From: Elusimicrobium sp.
GTDB taxonomy: Bacteria > Elusimicrobiota > Elusimicrobia > Elusimicrobiales > Elusimicrobiaceae
NCBI GenBank assembly: GCA_015062115.1
Contig: SUVG01000001.1
Span: 186,001-250,000 of the forward strand
DNA length: 64,000 nucleotides
Direction of reading: 5' to 3'
The translations under genes and the position numbers were made by a program. Of this stretch, positions 17,520-25,090 are shown in pieces. Within the stretch, counting starts at the first letter, position 1. Each line of letters starts with the position of its first letter. The notes under the pieces were generated by a model. That model had not been told where the DNA came from. It did no database searches and was given only the letters and a program-made list of their open reading frames with translations.

Positions 17520-17818
17520 ATGCCAATAACATTTCATCCCAATTACCAAATTACCCAATCTATCCTTGAAAAGCTCTATAAAATAGACCAAATCAAAGAG
17601 CAAGTAAAGGATATGCCATTAACGCGCTAGATGCAAGACAAAAACAAGCACTCATCTTGTTTGAAAAGAAAGAGTTTATCACGTCTAAAGATATAGAAGA
17701 ACTGTTCCACTTTGCCGGCAGAACGGCTAGGCAGTTACTGCAAAAGTGGGTAAAGCAAGGTTTTGTGGTGGTAGCAGAACCCTCCAAAAAAGCCCGTAAA
17801 TACAAGTTAAACAAATAA
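17520..17818 (+). pseudogene. Fic-family protein gene with internal deletion
   Basis: ATG at 17520 with a good AGGAG site (17506-17510) begins MPITFHPNYQITQSILEKLY, which resembles the N-terminal segment of Fic/DUF4172-type proteins. That frame stops at 17628. The C-terminal winged-helix tail of a Fic protein continues in another frame from about 17624 (ALDARQKQALILFEKKEF to KARKYKLNK, stop 17816-17818). The whole Fic catalytic core (HPFxxGNGR) is missing. I infer a large internal deletion that also shifted the frame, leaving about 100 codons of an AMP-transferase gene. Confidence 0.7.
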
Positions 17819-17981
17819 ATTCCTTGCTTGTTCCCTGTTTTGGGTTGTAGGGAATTGGAGGAATTTATACTGGGTGCTAGCAAGAAAAATCTTTAAAATT
17901 TAAAATAAATCCCTTACTTTTCCCTGTATTTACCCTGTTTTACAGGGAAAATAGTATTTCTCGCCTGTTTATTGCCTGTTT
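17817..17981. repeat. Cluster of CCTGTTT repeats and inverted repeats
   Basis: Five CCTGTTT/CCTGTAT units lie at 17835, 17923, 17934, 17964 and 17975; the last four form two pairs with exactly 11-bp pitch. A perfect 11-bp inverted repeat TTTTCCCTGTA/TACAGGGAAAA spans 17918-17951, and a nested one (TTCCCT/AGGGAA within TTCCT/AGGAA) spans about 17821-17864. No coding frame is convincing. It could be an iteron or operator array, a small structured RNA, or debris from the element that carried the fic gene. Confidence 0.5.
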
Positions 17982-18033
17982 GAAAAATCAGCATAGTGCT
18001 AGGGAAACTAGAAGCACCGCCATTTACAATAAT

Positions 18034-18058
18034 ACCCGCCTAATGGCGGGTTTTTTTA
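18034..18058 (+). terminator. Rho-independent terminator
   Basis: Stem ACCCGCC/GGCGGGT with TAAT loop and a run of seven T residues. It is the only plus-strand terminator after the fic remnant and repeat cluster, so something upstream may still be transcribed. Confidence 0.85.
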
Positions 18059-18143
18059 TGTATGATAATATATAGCCAAAAGGACATTCCTAACCTTTTG
18101 CGGAAAAGGCCTATATTAAAACTACAGAGAAAAGGAACTTATT

Positions 18144-18476
18144 ATGAAAAATTACGGACACTGTTTGTTATATTCCCTGATACCGACGGGCGTCACATTT
18201 ATACCGGCCGTCTTTTGTTGGTTAATCACTTTAATGGGAATTGCGATCGGACATGAAAATTCCTATATAGATTGGCTTTCCCTGCTCAGCTTACTGGCCG
18301 CTCCGTTTACTGCAAGTATTATTTATCTGGGAACCTTTGTGGCATTCTGTATTGTAGGGACAAAAAAACCGTTGGTTTTTCGGGTTTGCGTTATTTCCTC
18401 TATTGTCGCTTGGGTTCTATATGCCTTAATTCTTTTTTCACTGCTATCCGAAAATTTCGGCTCAGGCTGGGTTTAA
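18144..18476 (+). CDS. Small membrane protein, unknown function
   Basis: 110 residues with three hydrophobic segments (about 8-34, 44-72 and 79-101), after an AAAGGAAC ribosome site. No family motif is recognised. It is a single-gene unit with its own terminator. Confidence 0.65.
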   Translation: MKNYGHCLLYSLIPTGVTFIPAVFCWLITLMGIAIGHENSYIDWLSLLSLLAAPFTASIIYLGTFVAFCIVGTKKPLVFRVCVISSIVAWVLYALILFSLLSENFGSGWV

Positions 18477-18510
18477 GCCGAAGGGACTTCCTTTCTAAAA
18501 TAGTACAATT

Positions 18511-18537
18511 AAACCCTCCCCCGCGGGAGGGTTTTGT
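18511..18537 (+). terminator. Rho-independent terminator
   Basis: Stem AAACCCTCCC/GGGAGGGTTT (18511-18520 with 18525-18534), ending in T residues. Confidence 0.85.
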
Positions 18538-18539
18538 TA

Positions 18540-18545
18540 TATACT
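18540..18545 (+). promoter_or_regulatory. -10 element before the Omp85-like gene
   Basis: TATACT lies ten bases before the ATG at 18556. There is no good Shine-Dalgarno site in the short gap, so this is another possible near-leaderless start. Confidence 0.4.
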
Positions 18546-18555
18546 TTAGAAAGAT

Positions 18556-19866
18556 ATGAAAAAAGTATCTCTTTTAATTATTTTTCTGTTGGGTTTACCC
18601 GTCTTTTGTTTAGCCCAACAGCTCACCGTAGGCAAGATAACGGCCAGTACCACCCGTATGAGTCCGCAGACGCTCACGCGTCATTTTCCCTTGAGACCGG
18701 GAGACAATTTTGATGCGGAACTTTTTGATAAAGCACAAGACGATCTGCACCGCTTGCGCGTGTTTAAGAAACTATCTTTCTCCACCTCCCCTTCCGCGGA
18801 AAATAAAGTAGATATCCATATAGATGCCGAGGACGGCTCCTACATTTTTCCCATGGCTTTCTTATCGGGCGGGAGCAAAAATGCCGCCGGGGTTTCATTG
18901 GCTGCCGGAAATTTATTTAAGCAAGGGGAAAGTTCCTTCTTCTTTGTCGGGGGAAGTACGGACGGTTTTTCCGCCGCGGCTGGGGCCGTTTTGGCAGACA
19001 ACTCTCTTTCTATCCATTATTCCAAACTGAATTTTGACCAACGGTTTTATTCCCATTATTGGAGTAACACTTACGGTGTCTTTTCCACTACCGATGACGA
19101 AAAAGAATATGCTTCAGCCCTTCTTGGTTCCGTACATACCAAAAAAGAAAGCGTTTCCCTTATCTACACCCGCCGTTTTAACCGCATTTTGCGCGCATTT
19201 GTGAAACCCCAATATATTTATTATTCCTATGGAAAAGAAGGGTTTGACGGCGGATTGCACAATCAAATCCAGGCAGGGCTCCGTTGGACGGACGATATCC
19301 GCCCCGGGGCCAATATGGGGGCGCTCTCCGGTTATGGGCTGACAGATAAAACCAAAAGCCTGCAGGACTTACCCCGCGCACGCAGCGGATATATGGCAGA
19401 AGTGGCTTACAGCGCAGGCGGAAGTTGGACGGGGAGCGACTATACCCTATCCAAATTACAAGCCGAAGCGGCCTGGATTTTGGAAACAAAAAGCCGCCAT
19501 TTATTTGTTTTGGAAGCCAAAGCCGCCGATGCTTTTAAGGCTTCGTTTAGTGACGAAATTTTTTCAACCGATTTGTTAAGCGGTGCCGGCCGTTACGACC
19601 GCCATATCCGCGGTTCTCGCGGGGCAGGCACGGCTGCGACCTGGATTTATTATATTTTGCGAAACAAAACAGGCCTTTTATCTCTCGCTCCTTTTTATGA
19701 AATTGCCTATGTGTATACTGACGGGGCTTACCGTCCACATAGCGGAGCCGGAGCCACTTTAACTTACAAACTGTGGCGGTTTCCGCTACCCATTGGAATT
19801 AACTATACCCACAACTTACAAGACGGCAGCAACCAAATAGGCTTTGTAGTAGGTGGGACTTTTTAA
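18556..19866 (+). CDS. Omp85-superfamily outer-membrane protein with one POTRA domain
   Basis: 436 residues: a signal peptide (MKKVSLLIIFLLGLPVFCLA), then one POTRA-like module (about 22-95, containing RPGDNFDAELFDKAQDDLHRL), then a barrel of about 330 residues ending in GGTF. Near the end a loop reads HIRGSRG, which fits the (V/I)RG(F/Y) loop-6 signature of Omp85 proteins with the aromatic residue replaced by Ser. It is much shorter than BamA or TamA, which have several POTRA domains. It may insert or secrete a specific client across the outer membrane, but no client is encoded next to it. Confidence 0.65.
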   Translation: MKKVSLLIIFLLGLPVFCLAQQLTVGKITASTTRMSPQTLTRHFPLRPGDNFDAELFDKAQDDLHRLRVFKKLSFSTSPSAENKVDIHIDAEDGSYIFPMAFLSGGSKNAAGVSLAAGNLFKQGESSFFFVGGSTDGFSAAAGAVLADNSLSIHYSKLNFDQRFYSHYWSNTYGVFSTTDDEKEYASALLGSVHTKKESVSLIYTRRFNRILRAFVKPQYIYYSYGKEGFDGGLHNQIQAGLRWTDDIRPGANMGALSGYGLTDKTKSLQDLPRARSGYMAEVAYSAGGSWTGSDYTLSKLQAEAAWILETKSRHLFVLEAKAADAFKASFSDEIFSTDLLSGAGRYDRHIRGSRGAGTAATWIYYILRNKTGLLSLAPFYEIAYVYTDGAYRPHSGAGATLTYKLWRFPLPIGINYTHNLQDGSNQIGFVVGGTF

Positions 19867-19885
19867 TCTTTTCTTTTATTACCTG

Positions 19886-19911
19886 CAGGGGCTGGAAAGC
19901 CCCTGTTTTTT
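19886..19911 (+). terminator. Rho-independent terminator
   Basis: Stem CAGGGGCT/AGCCCCTG (19886-19893 with 19898-19905) and T run. Confidence 0.85.
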
Positions 19912-20017
19912 CTAACCCTTTTTTTCGGCTTGCGACAAACAAACCAATTTATATACTCAAGGTATGCACCGGGCCCGATATAAGCCCGGAAGCAGTTTGA
20001 AATTAGGGGGTAGTATT

Positions 20018-20542
20018 ATGGGAATGAAAGGACGCGAAATTGTAGAAAGAGCCGGAGTGCATGTAGAGGAGTTAATTCAACTGCTCAATAAAGCCTACAG
20101 CGATGAGTGGCTGGCTTATTATCAATACTGGGTAGGGGCTCAAGTAGCCACGGGGCCCATGGCCGCCGATTTGATACCGGAATTGGAAGAACACGCGCAA
20201 GAGGAACTGGATCACGCCAAAAAATTAGCCAAACGCATTTTAGAATTGGGAGGCACGCCTGTACTCAGTCCGGAAGGGTGGTACGAAGAAAGCACCTGCG
20301 GATACTTAGTACCGGAAAACCCGGACGCGGTAAAACTTCTTAAACAAAATTTACAGGGCGAACGCTGTGCTATTGAAGTTTATAACAAAATTCTAAATTT
20401 TGTGAAGGGAAAAGATATGATTACGGGAAATATGATCCGTAAAATTTTGGAAGAAGAAGTAGAACATGAACAAGATTTGGAAAACCTGGGGTTTGACTTT
20501 CTGGGAGAATCTTTCCCCAGTTGTTCCTGCGGTTGCCGCTAA
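20018..20542 (+). CDS. Ferritin-like DPS-like (thioferritin-type) protein
   Basis: 174 residues from the ATG at 20018, chosen because AGGGGGT precedes it. Four-helix ferritin core with diiron-type residues in SDEWLAYYQY (Glu30), EEHAQEELDHAKK (58-68), GERCAIEVYNK (Glu115) and EEEVEHEQD. Two Cys (94 and 117) sit around the third helix as in archaeal/bacterial DPS-like 'thioferritins', which use H2O2 to oxidise and store iron. The C-terminus ends in an extra Cys-rich tail (SCSCGCR). A role in peroxide and iron detoxification fits an anaerobe. It is a single gene between two terminators. Confidence 0.75.
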   Translation: MGMKGREIVERAGVHVEELIQLLNKAYSDEWLAYYQYWVGAQVATGPMAADLIPELEEHAQEELDHAKKLAKRILELGGTPVLSPEGWYEESTCGYLVPENPDAVKLLKQNLQGERCAIEVYNKILNFVKGKDMITGNMIRKILEEEVEHEQDLENLGFDFLGESFPSCSCGCR

Positions 20543-20548
20543 ATTAAA

Positions 20549-20574
20549 AGCCCTCCGCAAGGAGGGCTTTTTTA
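20549..20574. terminator. Terminator between convergent genes
   Basis: Stem AGCCCTCC/GGAGGGCT with GCAA loop and flanking A and T tracts (20549-20556 with 20561-20568). Confidence 0.85.
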
Positions 20575-20581
20575 GGTATTT

Positions 20582-21796
20582 TTAAGGAATTACGGGGTGA
20601 GGCTCAAACAGAACTCCGTCCACCATTACTTTATCTCCCACCTTGCGCTCGGGGTGTTTGAAGGCTTTTTCCATTTCGGCCTCCCGCACAAAAGGTACGG
20701 CGAAAAAAATAGTCTTGCTTGAAAATTTGTTAAGCCAATCGGTTAATAAAGCGGGGGTTTCCCCTGCCAAAAATTTATCGGCCACCAACGGCGTATATTG
20801 TCCGTTTTGATTCAAAATCACCAGTGATGCCGTATGATAACGCCACTTAAGCGCAGGGGTTCCGTCCGCCTGCATAAAGTTCCCATCCGGCGCGGAGGAC
20901 TTCAAAAATTCTTCGTTTTCCGCCTTGGCAATTATCTTGTACACCCGTAACGCTCCCCACTGGGTACTGGGGACAGATACCGTCTCACATACTTGTTTGC
21001 CGAACAAATAACTGCAATATGTACACTCCTCAATAGCATAGCGGTAGGTTTTTAAGGTGCGGGAAGTACGCGGAGTAATCCCTCCGTTATCCACATCTTC
21101 GGGGCGCATTTGCGGTGTTTGGTAGGTGATTACTTTACCTTTCCCGTTAAAAATCGCACGGCGCAACATATCTTTTACAAATTTTACATCTCTATCGGAC
21201 ACGCTGGCATGCAGGCGGTTGTTGACGGGCAAACGGTAACTGGGTTTCCCTCCCAAAAGCGGAGCCTTGGACAATAAACGCATAAAGGCCAATTCCCGCG
21301 CATCGTTTGCTTCGTTTTTACCATGATAGGTGGGAAAAAACGGGTGGGAAGCAAACATTTCCTGCAGATATTTTTTAATTGAGTCCTTATGTTGCAAATA
21401 AAATTTTTCGGCATTGCGGACATCAAAACTATGAATAAGAGAAAGCCTGTCCAATGCGCCCAAATACTCTAAGGTTAATTGGGTTGGGGCATATTCCCCA
21501 TAGGCCGAGGCCGACACATACATATTGAACAAATAAAAAGCCACCGCTCTTTCCTGTTCTTCTGCAGAAGGAGAAAAAAGTTTTTGCCAAAATCCGGGCT
21601 CTTCGTAAATTGTATTATGAGGAAAATAAAAACGCATATACATCAGCCGTCCCCAGGCGGGGTTTTGCTGTATCAAATGCGAGGCCTGAATCTTTGCTTG
21701 TAAAACGGAAGAAAATTTGGCAAGCGGCACCCCCGGTTGCCCCCAGGCAACCGATACACATACACACATAAGTAAACAAGCCAATATTTTTCTCAT
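20582..21796 (-). CDS. Secreted protein with protein-glutaminase-like C-terminal domain
   Basis: 404 residues from the Met at 21796, giving a signal peptide (MRKILACLLMCVCVSVAWG). The N-terminal 240 residues are helical and unrecognised. The C-terminal part has a Cys cluster (ECTYC and VC; Cys258, 261, 270), then WRYHTASLVI (His321) and LVADKFL (Asp340), with LLTDWLNKF after it. This C...WxYHxA...D order resembles papain-fold protein glutaminases/deamidases (Gln_deamidase type). If right, it would deamidate glutamines in proteins or peptides outside the cytoplasm. A TATACT lies seven bases before the start and no Shine-Dalgarno site is seen. Confidence 0.5.
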   Translation of the reverse strand: MRKILACLLMCVCVSVAWGQPGVPLAKFSSVLQAKIQASHLIQQNPAWGRLMYMRFYFPHNTIYEEPGFWQKLFSPSAEEQERAVAFYLFNMYVSASAYGEYAPTQLTLEYLGALDRLSLIHSFDVRNAEKFYLQHKDSIKKYLQEMFASHPFFPTYHGKNEANDARELAFMRLLSKAPLLGGKPSYRLPVNNRLHASVSDRDVKFVKDMLRRAIFNGKGKVITYQTPQMRPEDVDNGGITPRTSRTLKTYRYAIEECTYCSYLFGKQVCETVSVPSTQWGALRVYKIIAKAENEEFLKSSAPDGNFMQADGTPALKWRYHTASLVILNQNGQYTPLVADKFLAGETPALLTDWLNKFSSKTIFFAVPFVREAEMEKAFKHPERKVGDKVMVDGVLFEPHPVIP

Positions 21797-21901
21797 ACGA
21801 TATAGTATAGAAAAACTGGTTTTTCCCCACAAGGGCCATAAGTCCTATATTCTTCTTACGAACAAGTCCAGATTCCCCCTTCCTTTTTGGAAGTATTTTA
21901 T

Positions 21902-21907
21902 TATAAT
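21902..21907 (+). promoter_or_regulatory. -10 element of the pyrophosphatase gene
   Basis: TATAAT 39 bases before the start codon, with an AAAGGAGAT ribosome site in between. Confidence 0.5.
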
Positions 21908-21946
21908 ATAGGGGAAGTTTTACCAATACTAAAAAGGAGATAACTT

Positions 21947-24310
21947 ATGTGGTACGGAATCAGTGCCCTAAGACCTTTTGAACAGTATGCGCTTTTTGGC
22001 GTATTGTTTATTGCGGTTTTGGGGCTTTTATATGCCTTATTTCTACGCAAGCAAGTAATTAACGAAGATTGCGGCACCCCGGCAATGCAAAAAGTTTGGG
22101 GAGCTATACGCGAAGGGGCCAATGCTTACTTAAAAAGACAACTCAAAACCATTTTGCCCCTTATCGGTTTATTGACCGTATGTTTGTTCCTCTCGGTTTA
22201 TATTGTTCCGGTATCGCAAGACTCCATGGAACGCTTCGCCGGTCTTTCTCCCGAAAAGGTGAAATTGATTGCCGCTTTCGGGCGCGCAGGCGCGTTTATT
22301 TTGGGGGCGGTATTCTCGCTGCTCGTGGGGCAACTCGGTATGCGTATTGCGGTAGATGCCAACGTACGCGTGGCGGCCGCATCTAAACGCAGTTTCGGTG
22401 ATGCCTTGCGCATTGCCTACCGTGCGGGTACTGTTACCGGTATGTTAACGGACGGCTTGGGCCTTTTTGGCGGAACGATTATTTTTATCATTTTCGGTAT
22501 TGCCGCGCCGGACGCCTTGCTCGGTTTCGGTTTCGGCGGAACGCTTTTGGCTCTTTTCATGCGTGTAGGAGGCGGTATTTACACCAAAGCCGCCGATGTG
22601 GGCGCCGATCTGGTAGGTAAAGTGGAAGCGGGTATCCCCGAAGACGACCCGCGCAACCCCGCCGTTGTGGCTGACTTGGTGGGCGACAATGTGGGCGATT
22701 GTGCCGGTATGGCCGCGGATATTTTTGAATCGTATGAAGTAACCATTGTATCCGGCCTTATTTTAGGGATTGCTTTGTGGCGCATTACGGGCCACCACGA
22801 GTGGATTGTTTATCCGCTTTTGGTACGCGGGATTGGGGTGTTATGCTCCATTATCGGTACTTATGCGGTAAAAGATTCCAAACGCAATGCAGGTAACGCC
22901 ATGAAAGCCATTTTCAAAGGCTATTCTATTTCCGCCGCGATTTCGGTGGCTATTTTCGGCGTACTTGCTTATTTCTATATGAACACCGTTCCCGGCGGGT
23001 GGTGGCGTCCGTTTGCGGCTACCACTATCGGTATTATTTTGGCCATCGGCATTGACCGCCTGACTGAATATTTTACGGGTACGGAAAATAAACCGGTACA
23101 AGAAATCAAAAAATCTACCGCTACCGGTTCGGCTACCACCATTCTTTCCGGTATTGCCGTAGGTTTTGAATCGGCCGTATGGACTACTTTGGTTATTGCG
23201 GCTTCTATTTTCTGCTCGGTGGTTATTTTCGGCACAATTGACGGACTTTCCCCGACGGAAAAATTCAACTTTATCCTCTACGGTGTAGCCATGACGGGTA
23301 TCGGTATGCTTACCCTTACCGGTAATAACGTAGCCATGGACTCCTTCGGCCCCATTGCCGACAACGCCAACGGTATCGGCGAAATGGCCTGGCACGGACA
23401 AGAAGACGAAGAAACTAAAAAAGCGCGCCAAATCATGGCGGACTTAGACGGTGTGGGAAACACCACTAAAGCCATTACCAAAGGGGTGGCTATCGGCTCG
23501 GCCGTTATTGCGGCGGTATCGTTGTTTGCTTCCTACATGGTAGATGTCAGCAATGTGCAACGGTTGCTTAATGATGCTTGGGCCGCTGCCGGGGAAGACA
23601 AAGTTCTTCCGCTTCTTTCTCAAGTAGGGATTGTGGTTTCCAACCCCGTTGTGTTTGTAGGTATGCTGATTGGCGGAGCACTCCCGTGGTTGTTCTCGTC
23701 TTTTGCTATCAATGCGGTCAGCCGTGCTGCGGCACTTATTGTGCAGGAAGTCCGCCGTCAATTCAAAGGCGGGGTATTGGACGGATCTGCTCAACCCGAT
23801 TATACACGCGCGGTAGGAATTTCCACCGTGGCGGCCCAAAAGGAACTGATTATCCTGGCTCTCTTGGGCATTATCTCTCCCATTGTGGTAGGGTTAGCCT
23901 TCGGGGTAGAAGCCTTGGGCGGTTTCTTAGCGGGTATCATCATTTCGGGCCAATTGTTGGCGGTGTTTATGTCCAACGCCGGCGGCAGTTGGGATAACGC
24001 CAAAAAAGTGGTGGAAGACGAACCTTCCAGCATTGAAAATAACACGGGTAAAGGTTCCGAACGCCACAAAGCCAGTGTGGTGGGCGATACCGTGGGCGAT
24101 CCCTTAAAAGATACGGCCGGCCCCGCCGTGAACCCCTTGATTAAAGTGGTAAACATGGTGGCCGTAATCGTAGCGCCGATTGTGGTGAACTACCATAACG
24201 ATTTTACCCCCCTCGGAAAAATCGGCTGGGTGGTAGTGATTGCGTTATTGGCGGTATTAAGTTGGGCGATTTTATCCAGCAAAAAAACCGCTGAAGACTT
24301 AAACAAATAA
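21947..24310 (+). CDS. hppA: Membrane-bound ion-translocating pyrophosphatase, K+-independent H+ type
   Basis: 787 residues with about 16 membrane helices. Substrate and metal motifs are intact: DVGADLVGKVEAGIPEDD, DNVGDCAGMAADIFES, and near the end GDTVGDPLKDTAGPA. The motif GNTTKA carries Lys where K+-dependent enzymes have Ala, followed by ITKG, which is the K+-independent, proton-pumping signature. It uses PPi hydrolysis to energise the inner membrane, useful in a fermenter with low ATP yield. It has a strong AAAGGAG site, is a single gene, and is divergent from the glutaminase-like gene. Confidence 0.95.
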   Translation: MWYGISALRPFEQYALFGVLFIAVLGLLYALFLRKQVINEDCGTPAMQKVWGAIREGANAYLKRQLKTILPLIGLLTVCLFLSVYIVPVSQDSMERFAGLSPEKVKLIAAFGRAGAFILGAVFSLLVGQLGMRIAVDANVRVAAASKRSFGDALRIAYRAGTVTGMLTDGLGLFGGTIIFIIFGIAAPDALLGFGFGGTLLALFMRVGGGIYTKAADVGADLVGKVEAGIPEDDPRNPAVVADLVGDNVGDCAGMAADIFESYEVTIVSGLILGIALWRITGHHEWIVYPLLVRGIGVLCSIIGTYAVKDSKRNAGNAMKAIFKGYSISAAISVAIFGVLAYFYMNTVPGGWWRPFAATTIGIILAIGIDRLTEYFTGTENKPVQEIKKSTATGSATTILSGIAVGFESAVWTTLVIAASIFCSVVIFGTIDGLSPTEKFNFILYGVAMTGIGMLTLTGNNVAMDSFGPIADNANGIGEMAWHGQEDEETKKARQIMADLDGVGNTTKAITKGVAIGSAVIAAVSLFASYMVDVSNVQRLLNDAWAAAGEDKVLPLLSQVGIVVSNPVVFVGMLIGGALPWLFSSFAINAVSRAAALIVQEVRRQFKGGVLDGSAQPDYTRAVGISTVAAQKELIILALLGIISPIVVGLAFGVEALGGFLAGIIISGQLLAVFMSNAGGSWDNAKKVVEDEPSSIENNTGKGSERHKASVVGDTVGDPLKDTAGPAVNPLIKVVNMVAVIVAPIVVNYHNDFTPLGKIGWVVVIALLAVLSWAILSSKKTAEDLNK

Positions 24311-24323
24311 GTTTAGTAAAAAA

Positions 24324-24356
24324 AACCCCCGCTCGTTTGAGTGGGGGTTTTTTTAT
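24324..24356 (+). terminator. Rho-independent terminator of hppA
   Basis: Stem AACCCCCGCTC/GAGTGGGGGTT with one G-T pair, then T7. The same style of hairpin follows other genes here (43328 and 57856). Confidence 0.85.
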
Positions 24357-24366
24357 TTTTCTCTTA

Positions 24367-24906
24367 TCAATTAAAACAGTAGGCATAAAATCCGTTGGGA
24401 GAATAGCACCCGCCGGTGGTGGACTTACCCGTTAAACTTTTACAAATACGGCTCATAATCCCATACCCTCCTTCGTGGTGGTTCATCCATGCCCCGCACA
24501 CCAATTTTCCCGGAGTATAGGGCCAATGGTTATTATCCTTTCCGCTTACATTATCATAAATATAATGAACCCTTCCGTAAGGGCGGCCGTTATCTCCGCC
24601 CCGTTGGGCAGCAACCATTACTTTACTTATTGATATTTTAAATCCTTTTTTATCCGTATATTGCGTTTTGGCATCATTAAGCGTTCCGGAATATTCATAA
24701 CCCAAATCTTCAAAATTTGTGGCATATTCCCCATTGGCCAAATAATATACCTCTTGCGCATCTTTAATGGCACGAAGTGTCGGCAAATAAGAACTGAAGC
24801 GCGTTTTCCATACCGCTATTTCATATTGCGGAAGGGCCACCGCCGCCAATATGCCGATGATTAACACTACAACCAAAAGTTCTATCAAAGTAAAACCTTG
24901 TTTCAT
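24367..24906 (-). CDS. Type IV pilin-like protein
   Basis: 179 residues. The prepilin leader is MKQG, cleaved before Phe, followed by [20 protein letters not shown] with Glu5, then [15 protein letters not shown]. The globular part has an early amphipathic helix ([20 protein letters not shown]) and four Cys in the C-terminal third, probably disulfide-bonded. It would be processed by a prepilin peptidase and enter a type IV pilus or pseudopilus. It is transcribed alone. Its N-terminus is nearly the same as in other pilins of this window while the C-terminus is unique. Confidence 0.9.
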   Translation of the reverse strand: MKQGFTLIELLVVVLIIGILAAVALPQYEIAVWKTRFSSYLPTLRAIKDAQEVYYLANGEYATNFEDLGYEYSGTLNDAKTQYTDKKGFKISISKVMVAAQRGGDNGRPYGRVHYIYDNVSGKDNNHWPYTPGKLVCGAWMNHHEGGYGIMSRICKSLTGKSTTGGCYSPNGFYAYCFN

Positions 24907-24978
24907 AAAAAACCTCTTGTAAATAGATTTACGGTAAGCAGAAAACCATGCGATTTTTCCTGTTTCCCGCTTATAATT

Positions 24979-25006
24979 ATTATAAGGGAAAAAACAAACG
25001 ATTCAA
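24979..25006 (-). promoter_or_regulatory. Promoter of the pilin gene at 24367
   Basis: Minus strand: TTGAAT (25001-25006), a 16-base spacer, TATAAT (24979-24984). The leader before the ATG ends in CAAGAGG, similar to the leaders of the other pilin genes. Confidence 0.6.
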
Positions 25007-25090
25007 GAACTTGAACTTTGATACTCAAAAAACCTATAAAACAAAAAAGGCACAGAAAAATTCTGTACCTTTTTATTCAAAAAATAATTT

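Noticed and set aside
17593-17883. 96-codon frame on the minus strand near the fic remnant
   Set aside because: It is antisense to the fic C-terminal fragment and repeats; no ribosome site or recognisable domain.
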